Below, piece by piece: positions 16,296 through 23,270 of a stretch of 64,000 nt of DNA. A program made the translations under genes and the position numbers. Below the pieces are notes generated by a model. That model was given only the letters and a program-made list of their open reading frames with translations, made no database searches and had not been told where the DNA came from. How positions within the stretch are numbered: position 1 is the stretch's first letter; each line of letters starts with the position of its first letter. Source of the stretch: Terriglobales bacterium (lineage in GTDB: Bacteria; Acidobacteriota; Terriglobia; Terriglobales; Acidobacteriaceae). Location: contig JAICWP010000008.1 of NCBI GenBank assembly GCA_025934735.1, forward strand, positions 62,001 to 126,000, in the 5' to 3' direction.

Positions 16296-18986
16296 ATGCG
16301 GAAACTGCGGGCTTGGTGGGTAAGGCTCGGCGGATTGCTTGGCAAAGACCGATGCGAGCGCGAACTGGCGGAAGAACTGGAGAGCAATCTTCAGTTTCAT
16401 ATTGAGGACAACCTGCGCGCCGGAATGACGCCGGAAGAAGCCCGTCGCTGCGCGCTCATCCGCCTGGGCGGCTTGGAGCAAACCAAGGAACTCTACCGCG
16501 ATCGCCGCGGGCTGCCCAGGCTGGAAGCACTGGCGCAGGATGTGCGTTATGGCATCCGGACGCTGCGCAAAGCTCCCGGCTTTGCCGCCGTGGCCGTCAT
16601 CACCCTGGCCCTGGGCATCGGCGCTAACACGGCGATTTTTTCCGCGGTCAATGTGGCGCTGCTGCGGCCGCTGCCATACCGCGATCCTGGCCGGTTGATG
16701 TGGATAACGGAAATCTGGCACAAGGAGCACGACAACGCCACGGTGCCCAGTCCCGACTACATCAACTGGAGCGCGCAGGCGCAATCGTTTGCCGAACTGG
16801 CTGCTTACGACGGGGGCTCAGAGGCGAACCTGACGGGAGCGGGCGAACCGGAGCGCATCCAGACCGTCGCCGTCACGGCAAACTTCTTCCACACCCTCGG
16901 GGTTGGGCCAGCCCTGGGGCGCAGCTTTGTCGGGCGCGAGGCACTGCCTGACGCTCCGGCCGTTGCGATTCTGAGCACGGAGCTCTGGCAGCGGCGTTTT
17001 GGGCGCGATCCGAACATCTTGGGGAAGGCGATCACGCTCGACGATCAGAGGTACACAGTAGTTGGGGTCATGCCCCCCAGCTTTCGTTTTCCCGATCAGG
17101 ATCTTAAGCCGCAGTGTTTTGTCCCATTTCAACTTCCGGCTCGAGCGGATTGGTACGCCAAGATGCTAGCCGACACATTCTTGATTGGGCGGCTCCGGCC
17201 TGGGGCAACGCAGGAGCAAGCACGGCGGGAGTTGGCGGCCATTAACCAGCGCGATTTTGCCCAGGTGTCGCCGCCATTCCTACGCATGGGCCGGAATAAC
17301 GTGCAGGTACAGATCGTTCCACTGCAGGCCAAGCTGGTGGGAGATGTGCGGTCTCAGTTGCTGGTGCTTTTGGCGGCGGTGGCCTTTGTGCTGCTGATCG
17401 CGTGCGCCAATGTAGCCAATTTGCAACTGGTGCGCACGGCGGCGCGGCAGCAGGAGTTCGCCGTACGGGCGGCGATTGGGGCCGGACGCGCCCGGCTGAT
17501 CCGGCAACTGCTTACCGAAGGCGCCGTGCTGGCGTTTGCCGGAGGCGCCTTCGGGCTGGCCACGGCCATCGCCGGAATTCGTCTGCTGCGCTGGTTTGCT
17601 CCACAGGGCTTGTCACAGATTGCTCCCATGGCGGTGGACAGATCCGTGCTCGCGTTTACTCTCGGCGTAACCTGCCTGGTCACCATTCTGTTTGGCACGC
17701 TTCCTGGGTTAGCGGCATCTCACCCGGACATCAACGAAACTCTGAAGCGCGCCGGGCGGCGAACGGCAGGGGCGCGCGGCGGAAGGCATATTCGCCATGT
17801 GCTGGCCACGGGCGAACTGGCCCTCTCGGTGGTGCTGCTGGTCGGGTCGGGACTGCTGCTGCGCAGCTTTATCTTGCTGGCCAATGTTGACCCTGGTTTC
17901 GATCCGCACAGGTTGTTAACGGCCCGCGTGAATCTGCCGCCAGCAAAATACTCGACTGCGGCCGTGCAATGGGAGTTCCTGCAGCGATTGATGCAGCAAC
18001 TCAGGGAGTTGCCTGGAGTGGAGTCGGTGGGCATTACCAACGTGTTGCCTTTGAGCGGGTACGCCGGCGAGACGGCCGTGCGATTCGAAGATGAGCCCTC
18101 GCCGCCGCCGGGGGCGGCACCGTCGGTTCCCCTGACGGCGGTGAGCCCAGATTATTTCCGCACCATGCGAGTTCCATTGCTGGCCGGCCGTTTCTTTGCC
18201 GCCCACGACGGCACCCATAAGGATTTTGCCATCATCGTTAACGGCAGCTTTGCGCAGCGTTTCTTTCGAAACCAGAATGCGATTGGCAAGCGGGTGCGGG
18301 TAGGCGCGCCGGACTGGCCCTGGCGCACCATTGTGGGCGTGGTAGGAGACGTGAGGCAGCTTGGGATTGCCCAGCCCCCGCAGGCCGAACTTTACCGCCC
18401 CTACGCCAGCCCGCCCGCTGATCCGATTGCGGCGAATGAAATTTCTTTGCCGGCCACGGTCGCGATCCGATCGAAGAGCAACCCGGTCGCCCTGGCAGCC
18501 ACCCTACGACACCAATTGGCTCAGATGGATCCCGAGCTGCCGATTTCTGATATTGCCACTATGGACCAGCGGCTGGACAGTTCGCTGGCGGCGCCGCGAT
18601 TCAATACCACGCTGCTGGGAATTTTTGCCGCCTTCGCGTTGCTGCTGGCCATGATAGGCATTTACGGGGTAATTGCTTACTTCGCTTCCCAGCGCACGCA
18701 TGAAATCGGCATTCGCATGGCGTTGGGAGCGGTGCCAAAAAACATTTTGCGCCTGTTGATGGGTGAAGCGCTTGCGATTACGCTGCTTGGGCTCACCGCG
18801 GGAGTGGCCGGTGCGCTGGCACTCACGCGCTACATGGCTAACTTGCTGTTCGAAATCCGCCCTACGGATCCGGCCACCATCGTGGCGGTCTGCCTGGTTT
18901 TAGGAGGGGTAGCGGCTGCAGCTTCCTATTTGCCTGTGCGCCGCGCCATGAAAGTGGATCCCATGATCGCGCTCAGATACGAGTAG
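16296..18986 (+). CDS. ADOP-family permease (duplicated FtsX/MacB_PCD)
   Basis: This protein of about 896 residues is of the acidobacterial duplicated orphan permease type. ATG 16296 is favoured by AGGTGG just upstream; a TTG at 16260 would add 12 residues. The N-terminal soluble helical domain (about 1-75: ERELAEELESNLQFHIEDNL) is the family's PadR-associated segment. A first MacB_PCD/FtsX unit (about 90-470) and a second one (about 490-896) follow, each ending in three membrane segments. The last carries QRTHEIGIRMALGA and the end MIALRYE. No ATPase is encoded beside it, hence 'orphan'. The substrate is unknown and its partner PadR lies directly upstream. Confidence 0.9.
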   Translation: MRKLRAWWVRLGGLLGKDRCERELAEELESNLQFHIEDNLRAGMTPEEARRCALIRLGGLEQTKELYRDRRGLPRLEALAQDVRYGIRTLRKAPGFAAVAVITLALGIGANTAIFSAVNVALLRPLPYRDPGRLMWITEIWHKEHDNATVPSPDYINWSAQAQSFAELAAYDGGSEANLTGAGEPERIQTVAVTANFFHTLGVGPALGRSFVGREALPDAPAVAILSTELWQRRFGRDPNILGKAITLDDQRYTVVGVMPPSFRFPDQDLKPQCFVPFQLPARADWYAKMLADTFLIGRLRPGATQEQARRELAAINQRDFAQVSPPFLRMGRNNVQVQIVPLQAKLVGDVRSQLLVLLAAVAFVLLIACANVANLQLVRTAARQQEFAVRAAIGAGRARLIRQLLTEGAVLAFAGGAFGLATAIAGIRLLRWFAPQGLSQIAPMAVDRSVLAFTLGVTCLVTILFGTLPGLAASHPDINETLKRAGRRTAGARGGRHIRHVLATGELALSVVLLVGSGLLLRSFILLANVDPGFDPHRLLTARVNLPPAKYSTAAVQWEFLQRLMQQLRELPGVESVGITNVLPLSGYAGETAVRFEDEPSPPPGAAPSVPLTAVSPDYFRTMRVPLLAGRFFAAHDGTHKDFAIIVNGSFAQRFFRNQNAIGKRVRVGAPDWPWRTIVGVVGDVRQLGIAQPPQAELYRPYASPPADPIAANEISLPATVAIRSKSNPVALAATLRHQLAQMDPELPISDIATMDQRLDSSLAAPRFNTTLLGIFAAFALLLAMIGIYGVIAYFASQRTHEIGIRMALGAVPKNILRLLMGEALAITLLGLTAGVAGALALTRYMANLLFEIRPTDPATIVAVCLVLGGVAAAASYLPVRRAMKVDPMIALRYE

Positions 18987-19111
18987 CAGCTGATCAAGCC
19001 GCTTCTGTTGCGCTGCTTGCGGCCAGGCGGCCGATCAGCAGCAGCGAAATTGGGCTATTTGGCAAACTGCGCCCACAGAGTTACACGAAACGACAGCGAG
19101 AGTTCGTACTC

Positions 19112-19330
19112 CTACGCTGCCTGGGCCTGGTAGCCGCAGAGGTGGTCACAACGCACGCAATAGTTATGGCCGCACTGAGGACACAGGACCTCGTGCTCCT
19201 CGCACAAACCATTGCCGCAACCGGGGCAGATAGAAACGGCCGGGCGCTGGCAGCTCACCACCCGCTGGGTGACCAGGCTTCTGGCAACCACCTGCTCGCA
19301 CCAGCGTTCCGCTTCGATGAGGGGAGCCAT
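19112..19330 (-). CDS. Cys-rich mini-protein, probable zinc ribbon
   Basis: This 72-residue protein starts at ATG 19330, behind AAGGAG at 6 nt, a strong site. The C-terminal half carries CPGCG, CEEH, CPQCGHNYC and CDHLC, i.e. eight Cys and two His in zinc-knuckle or B-box-like spacing. The N-terminal half is helical and contains MAPLIEAERWCEQVVARSLV. It probably binds two zinc ions and acts by protein or nucleic-acid contact. I do not recognise the exact family. Confidence 0.6.
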   Translation of the reverse strand: MAPLIEAERWCEQVVARSLVTQRVVSCQRPAVSICPGCGNGLCEEHEVLCPQCGHNYCVRCDHLCGYQAQAA

Positions 19331-19507
19331 GACGTGCTCCTTTCAATGATGAACGGTTCAAGGGGCGTCCGGGGACGCGGCGAGGGGCCGTGCTCCGGGC
19401 AAGAACTTGAGGATAGGCGCAACCGAAATCGTGAGATGCCGCTGGCCGGAAAACGGATGTAGCCGAGGCAGAATTTAGTTGTGCGAAAATAAGCGGCTTA
19501 CGAGATT

Positions 19508-19527
19508 CCGGTTACCCCGGTAACCGG
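19508..19527. promoter_or_regulatory. perfect 9-bp palindrome upstream of the flavoprotein gene
   Basis: CCGGTTACC-CC-GGTAACCGG ends 13 bp before the ATG at 19541. Its position over the expected ribosome-binding region suggests an operator or a translation-blocking hairpin. There is no T-tract after it, and no other copy was seen in the window. Confidence 0.4.
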
Positions 19528-19540
19528 AGAGCGCGCGCTC

Positions 19541-20731
19541 ATGCAAACATGTGATGTCCTGATCGTGGGCGGGGGGCCGGCGGGGTCATCCTGCGCCTGG
19601 GGCCTGCGCGGCTCGGGCCTGCGCGGCTCGGGCCTGAACGTGCTCATCCTGGACAAGCAGACCTTTCCCCGAGACAAAGTGTGCGGCGGCTGGATTACGC
19701 CGCAGATCATCAACGAGCTGCAACTCGACGCCGTCGACTACGCCCGCGGGCGCGTCTTCCAGCCCTTTTGTGGTTTTCGGACCAGCCGCATGGGCGATCC
19801 CGAAATTGAGACCAACTATGGACGCCCGGTGAGCTACGGCATCCGCCGCTTTGAGTTTGACGACTACCTGCTCCGGCGCTGCGGCGCGCGCGTGCTCCAG
19901 GGTGTGGCCTTCGAAAGCATGGAGCGCCGGGGCGGCAGCTGGCTGGTGAACGGCGAAATTAACGCGCGGCTGGTGGTAGGCGCGGGCGGGCACTTCTGCC
20001 CCGTGGCCCGGCAGATGGGCGCCAAGATGGGGAGCGAAGAAATTGTGGTGGCGCAAGAAGCGGAATTCGAAATGGACACTGGCCAGCAGGCCGCCTGCTC
20101 CATCAAGTCCGAGATTCCGGAACTCTATTTCTGCGCTGACATGCGCGGCTACGGCTGGTGCTTCCGGAAAGCAAATGTGCTCAACGTCGGCCTGGGCCGG
20201 CTGGCCCGCAGCAGCCTGTCCGGGCACGTCGCTGAATTTCTGGCTTTTCTCAAGCGAACCGGCAAGGTGGCCTTCGAGCTGCCCGCCTCCATGCTGGGCC
20301 ACGCTTATCTCATCTATTCCAAAACGACTCGCAAACTGGTGGATGAGGGCGTGATGCTGATCGGCGACTCCGCCGGCTTGTCCTATTCGCAAAGCGGCGA
20401 GGGAATTCGCCCCGCGATGGAGTCGGGGCTGCTGGCGGCGCAGGTGATTGCGGAAGCGGCAGGCGATTACCAGCGGGAGAAGCTGCAGCCGTACCCGCAA
20501 TTGCTGCGGTCGCGTTACGGCCACACCCGGGGCGACTGGGCCACGGCTATAGGCCGGCGGCTTTCTCCGGCCATGGTGGCGGGCATTGCGCGCCGCCTGC
20601 TGCGCCTGCCCTGGTTCGCGCGAAATATAGTGATGGAGCGCTGGTTCCTGCATACCGCCGATGCCCCTCTGCAGATCGAGCAGCGGGGAAGCGCCGTACC
20701 AAGCGACGAGCGTCGGGCATCAAGTTTCTGA
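19541..20731 (+). CDS. geranylgeranyl-reductase-family FAD-dependent oxidoreductase
   Basis: This 396-residue flavoprotein opens with a Rossmann FAD motif, CDVLIVGGGPAGSSCAW, and has the group motif FPRDKVCGGW, then VGAGGHFCPVAR and the second FAD-contact motif LIGDSAGLSYSQSGEGIRPA. This is the geranylgeranyl-reductase / p-hydroxybenzoate-hydroxylase-like class, which reduces isoprenoid double bonds or oxidises aromatic or polyketide substrates. An in-frame 15-bp tandem duplication (19601-19630) inserts five residues (LRGSG repeated) in the loop after the first FAD helix. It stands alone; a palindrome lies just upstream. Confidence 0.82.
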   Translation: MQTCDVLIVGGGPAGSSCAWGLRGSGLRGSGLNVLILDKQTFPRDKVCGGWITPQIINELQLDAVDYARGRVFQPFCGFRTSRMGDPEIETNYGRPVSYGIRRFEFDDYLLRRCGARVLQGVAFESMERRGGSWLVNGEINARLVVGAGGHFCPVARQMGAKMGSEEIVVAQEAEFEMDTGQQAACSIKSEIPELYFCADMRGYGWCFRKANVLNVGLGRLARSSLSGHVAEFLAFLKRTGKVAFELPASMLGHAYLIYSKTTRKLVDEGVMLIGDSAGLSYSQSGEGIRPAMESGLLAAQVIAEAAGDYQREKLQPYPQLLRSRYGHTRGDWATAIGRRLSPAMVAGIARRLLRLPWFARNIVMERWFLHTADAPLQIEQRGSAVPSDERRASSF

Positions 20732-20750
20732 GCTGATGCGATTTCATAAG

Positions 20751-20815
20751 TGTCATCCTGAGCCGAGGTTGCGGAATACAGACCCGCACCCGAGCGAAGG
20801 ACCCCTGCAAAGTTC
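20751..20815. repeat. intergenic repeat, GTCATCCTGAGC type
   Basis: TGTCATCCTGAGCC is followed about 35 bp later by CGAGCGAAGGACCCCTG. From memory this phrase pair (a 'CATCCTGAGC...GCGAAGGACC' unit) is widespread between genes in Acidobacteriota and other soil bacteria. Only one copy is visible here, so its repeat nature rests on that recollection. Confidence 0.35.
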
Positions 20816-20929
20816 ATGTCGCCAAAAGCGCTCCAGGGAGTTCTCTTACGCTCTTGGTGATTGCCGCTCCACAGAAACTCTCGTCGGCCATCTCAATGAG
20901 TTCGCGAGCGCAGGGAGTGTTTCGACTCG

Positions 20930-21205
20930 CTAATCCTTCAGCTTCACCATGGGCATGCCGCCGCGGCAAATAGTGGCCACGCGGGCAAAGCCTCCATCCC
21001 AGGTGCCGACCATCATCACCGGCCCGTAGCAGTAGATAGCGTGGCCGGTGCCGGCCATATACCACTTGCCCTTGGGGCGGGGCGGACGCCGGTGGGTGGC
21101 CAGTTCCCGCGGCTTGAGGGGCATCTGGAGGGGTAAGGGCATGGCCGGGGCCAGAGCCGCGAGTCCGAGGACCGCGGTAAAGAGGGCTAACCAAACGCGC
21201 TTCAT
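20930..21205 (-). CDS. small secreted protein of unknown function
   Basis: The start at ATG 21205 follows AGGTG by about 6 nt; the frame extends upstream to 21229 without a better site. The 91-residue product has a signal peptide (MKRVWLALFTAVLGLAALAP) and a short basic-proline linker (HRRPPRPKGK). The remaining part reads WYMAGTGHAIYCYGPVMMVG and is Gly/aromatic-rich with two Cys. No family is recognised. It is isolated, converging with the flavoprotein gene. Confidence 0.6.
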   Translation of the reverse strand: MKRVWLALFTAVLGLAALAPAMPLPLQMPLKPRELATHRRPPRPKGKWYMAGTGHAIYCYGPVMMVGTWDGGFARVATICRGGMPMVKLKD

Positions 21206-21457
21206 GGTGCACCTGGGAGCGGCGGACACACACGCCGTGCCTGCTTAAGCGCAATTGCCCTACCACCCATTTCTCATTTGAAACAGCAACTTGCAGCGCC
21301 AAAGCAAGGCGATTGAGCAAAATTCTACTCACATTCGGCAAGTTGTTTACTCGAGTGCGCGCCTCCGCTTCTCAATAGCAACAGCGGCGAAGGAAGTGGG
21401 TGGATCGCCGGCAGCCTACGCCCCGCGCCCTTTCCGGCCAAGCAAGAGGTAAAAGTT

Positions 21458-21472
21458 TTTCACATTGTGAAA
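21458..21472. promoter_or_regulatory. palindrome TTTCACA-T-TGTGAAA
   Basis: This 15-bp perfect palindrome lies about 305 bp upstream of the beta-helix protein gene and 84 bp upstream of the CRP-type site at 21556. The halves resemble CRP half-sites placed back to back instead of six bases apart. It could be a separate regulator's operator. Confidence 0.3.
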
Positions 21473-21555
21473 GCAAGTACTTTGTTCCATTTTCGTAGTA
21501 CCTCAGGGGGCCACGGTGTATAGTCGCCCGGTCAGCCCATAATATTTTGCAGCGT

Positions 21556-21571
21556 TGTGATTACGGTCACA
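21556..21571. promoter_or_regulatory. perfect CRP-type site
   Basis: TGTGA-TTACGG-TCACA matches the CRP consensus TGTGA-N6-TCACA at all ten core positions. It lies 205 bp upstream of the beta-helix protein ATG and just before a structured leader, so the promoter would lie between 21572 and 21625. No CRP-family gene is in the window. Confidence 0.55.
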
Positions 21572-21599
21572 GACCCTGCGCGAAAAATTTTGTAGGTTG

Positions 21600-21715
21600 G
21601 CATGCTCCGCATCCCTTCTGAGCGATCCGCCGGAGACGGCGGAGAGACTCTCGATGCAAATCCGGCCCCAAATCTCCTAAACGTATCCGGCTAACAGAAC
21701 GAAACCACAGCAATT
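21600..21715 (+). promoter_or_regulatory. structured 5' leader, riboswitch-like
   Basis: The core is TCCGCCG-GAGA-CGGCGGA (21626-21643), a perfect seven-pair stem capped by a GNRA tetraloop. A small GAGA-GAC-TCTC hairpin follows, then GATGCAAATCCGGCC and, 30 nt on, ATCCGGCTAAC. A GNRA-capped stem followed by a G(A)YGCAAA-like segment and a later CCGG pairing partially resembles the cyclic-di-GMP-I (GEMM) layout, but the usual GCAAACC before the stem is missing. It could be an unknown leader RNA or chance structure. The gene it would control starts at 21777. Confidence 0.3.
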
Positions 21716-21776
21716 CAGAATGCCCGAGTAGCAGGGTGCATTTTTCTGAACATTTCTTTGAGATGGAGGAATTGAT

Positions 21777-23066
21777 ATGAGCAAGAAGCAGCTGATTTTG
21801 ATGGCAGCGGCCGGCATCCTGCTGGCCAGCCAAGTGGGTTGGGCCGCAACGGTGGTCGTCGGCCACTGCAAGAGCGGCCTGGCGAGCTATAGCACCATTC
21901 AGGGCGCAGTCAATGGCGTGCCGTCCGGCAGCACCATCTATGTATGTCCCGCAAAATATCCCGAGCAGGTTGAAATCACTGCCAAGAAGCTGGCGTTGAT
22001 TGGCGTACAATCCGGCACCCAGGATGCCGCAGTCGTTATTCCGCCCGCCGGTGGCCTTGTGGCGAATGCGACGAGCCTTGCTACTGGCAATCCCATTGCG
22101 GCGCAGATTTGGGTGCACGATGTTGACCCTGCGCTAGGACTGGTCAATATCAGCAACCTCACTTTGGACGGCGCCGGCAATGGGATTGCCGCCTGTTCGC
22201 CCAATCCCATGGGATTCTTGTATCAGAATGCTTCCGGAACCATCGCCCATGTAGTTGCGCGCAACCAGAGCCCTGAACCCTATTCGCAGTGGGGCGGCTG
22301 CCAGACTGGGCTAGGCATTTTTGTGCAGAGCGGAGGTGGGCAGAGCTCAACGGTAACAGTCAGCGGCAGCACGGTGCACAACTATGCTAAGAACGGGATC
22401 ACGGGCAACGAAATTGGCACCACTTTGTACGCAACGGGTAATTCCGTGCTGGGAGTGGGACCGACCACAGGCGCAGCCCAGAACGGGATCCAGATCGGCT
22501 TTGGCGCAACCGGTAAGATGACCGGCAATTCGGTGGCGGATGACGTCTGGTCTCCGGACAACATCGGCGATCCCGGCGATGCCGCCGCCGGCCTGCTGGT
22601 GTACGCGGCGGCGCACGTGACGATGTCCGGCAACAATGTAGCACACACCCAATTCGGAATTGCGATCGCCAGCGATTCAAGTTCCCAGCAGGCGTCCGGC
22701 GGTGGTGGCGCGAACATTGTAACCTCCAACAAAGTGTCTGGCACGCGCATCTTCGACGGCATTGATGTGTGCACCGATACCAACACCGTCAAAACCAACA
22801 CTATCAACAGCAGCGACGAAGCAGGTGTGCACATTGACAGCACCTGCGGCGTGACTAACACCGGCAACATTGTCACGGGGAACACCATTAACGAAGCGTG
22901 TGCTGGACTGCTGGTGGGAACAAGCCCGGGCAACACTACCAGCCCGGATACCTACTTTAACGTGAACAACACCGTGGTGCAGGGCGACGTGTGCAACGCG
23001 CCGGTATTCAACTTCGCATCACTCGCTTCCAAGACGCACGGTGCCTTTGTGCCCGCCCGGCCCTGA
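21777..23066 (+). CDS. secreted right-handed beta-helix protein
   Basis: This 429-residue protein has a signal peptide (MSKKQLILMAAAGILLASQV, cleavage after GWAA). After the opening CKSGLASYSTIQGAVNGVPS it shows the pectate-lyase/NosD-type parallel beta-helix pattern: repeated short strands with Asn and Gly ladders such as VSGSTVHNYAKNGITGNEIG and ITSSDEAGVHIDSTC-like turns. No catalytic residues can be assigned, so it may bind or cleave a polysaccharide. GGAGG lies 7 nt before the ATG. Upstream are a perfect CRP-type site and a structured leader, so expression is probably tightly controlled. Confidence 0.8.
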   Translation: MSKKQLILMAAAGILLASQVGWAATVVVGHCKSGLASYSTIQGAVNGVPSGSTIYVCPAKYPEQVEITAKKLALIGVQSGTQDAAVVIPPAGGLVANATSLATGNPIAAQIWVHDVDPALGLVNISNLTLDGAGNGIAACSPNPMGFLYQNASGTIAHVVARNQSPEPYSQWGGCQTGLGIFVQSGGGQSSTVTVSGSTVHNYAKNGITGNEIGTTLYATGNSVLGVGPTTGAAQNGIQIGFGATGKMTGNSVADDVWSPDNIGDPGDAAAGLLVYAAAHVTMSGNNVAHTQFGIAIASDSSSQQASGGGGANIVTSNKVSGTRIFDGIDVCTDTNTVKTNTINSSDEAGVHIDSTCGVTNTGNIVTGNTINEACAGLLVGTSPGNTTSPDTYFNVNNTVVQGDVCNAPVFNFASLASKTHGAFVPARP

Positions 23067-23089
23067 ACTTCGCGGTTGGCCGGTGAAGG

Positions 23090-23117
23090 AGGCGATGAGG
23101 GGCAACCCTCATCGCCT
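23090..23117 (+). terminator. strong hairpin after the beta-helix gene
   Basis: AGGCGATGAGGG-GCAA-CCCTCATCGCCT is a perfect 12-pair stem with a GNRA (GCAA) loop, 24 bp after the stop. There is no T-tract, so it may stabilise the 3' end or act with another factor rather than as a classical intrinsic terminator. Confidence 0.5.
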
Positions 23118-23270
23118 ACTGCCGGGGAAGTGTAATCAGCATTGGCCCGGCGCCACCCATCGGCGGGCGCGCGGCTCTTCCTGTCCCATCGCAAAAGCCT
23201 GAAGCTTTACCTGGCTTCCGCACATCGTGTAAAAAGGCAGACCATAGCAAAAAGGGGTGGAAACATCCGC

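Noticed and set aside
21600-21715. Confident call of a cyclic-di-GMP-I riboswitch
   Set aside because: The GCAAACC element before the GNRA-capped stem is missing; kept only as a structured leader.
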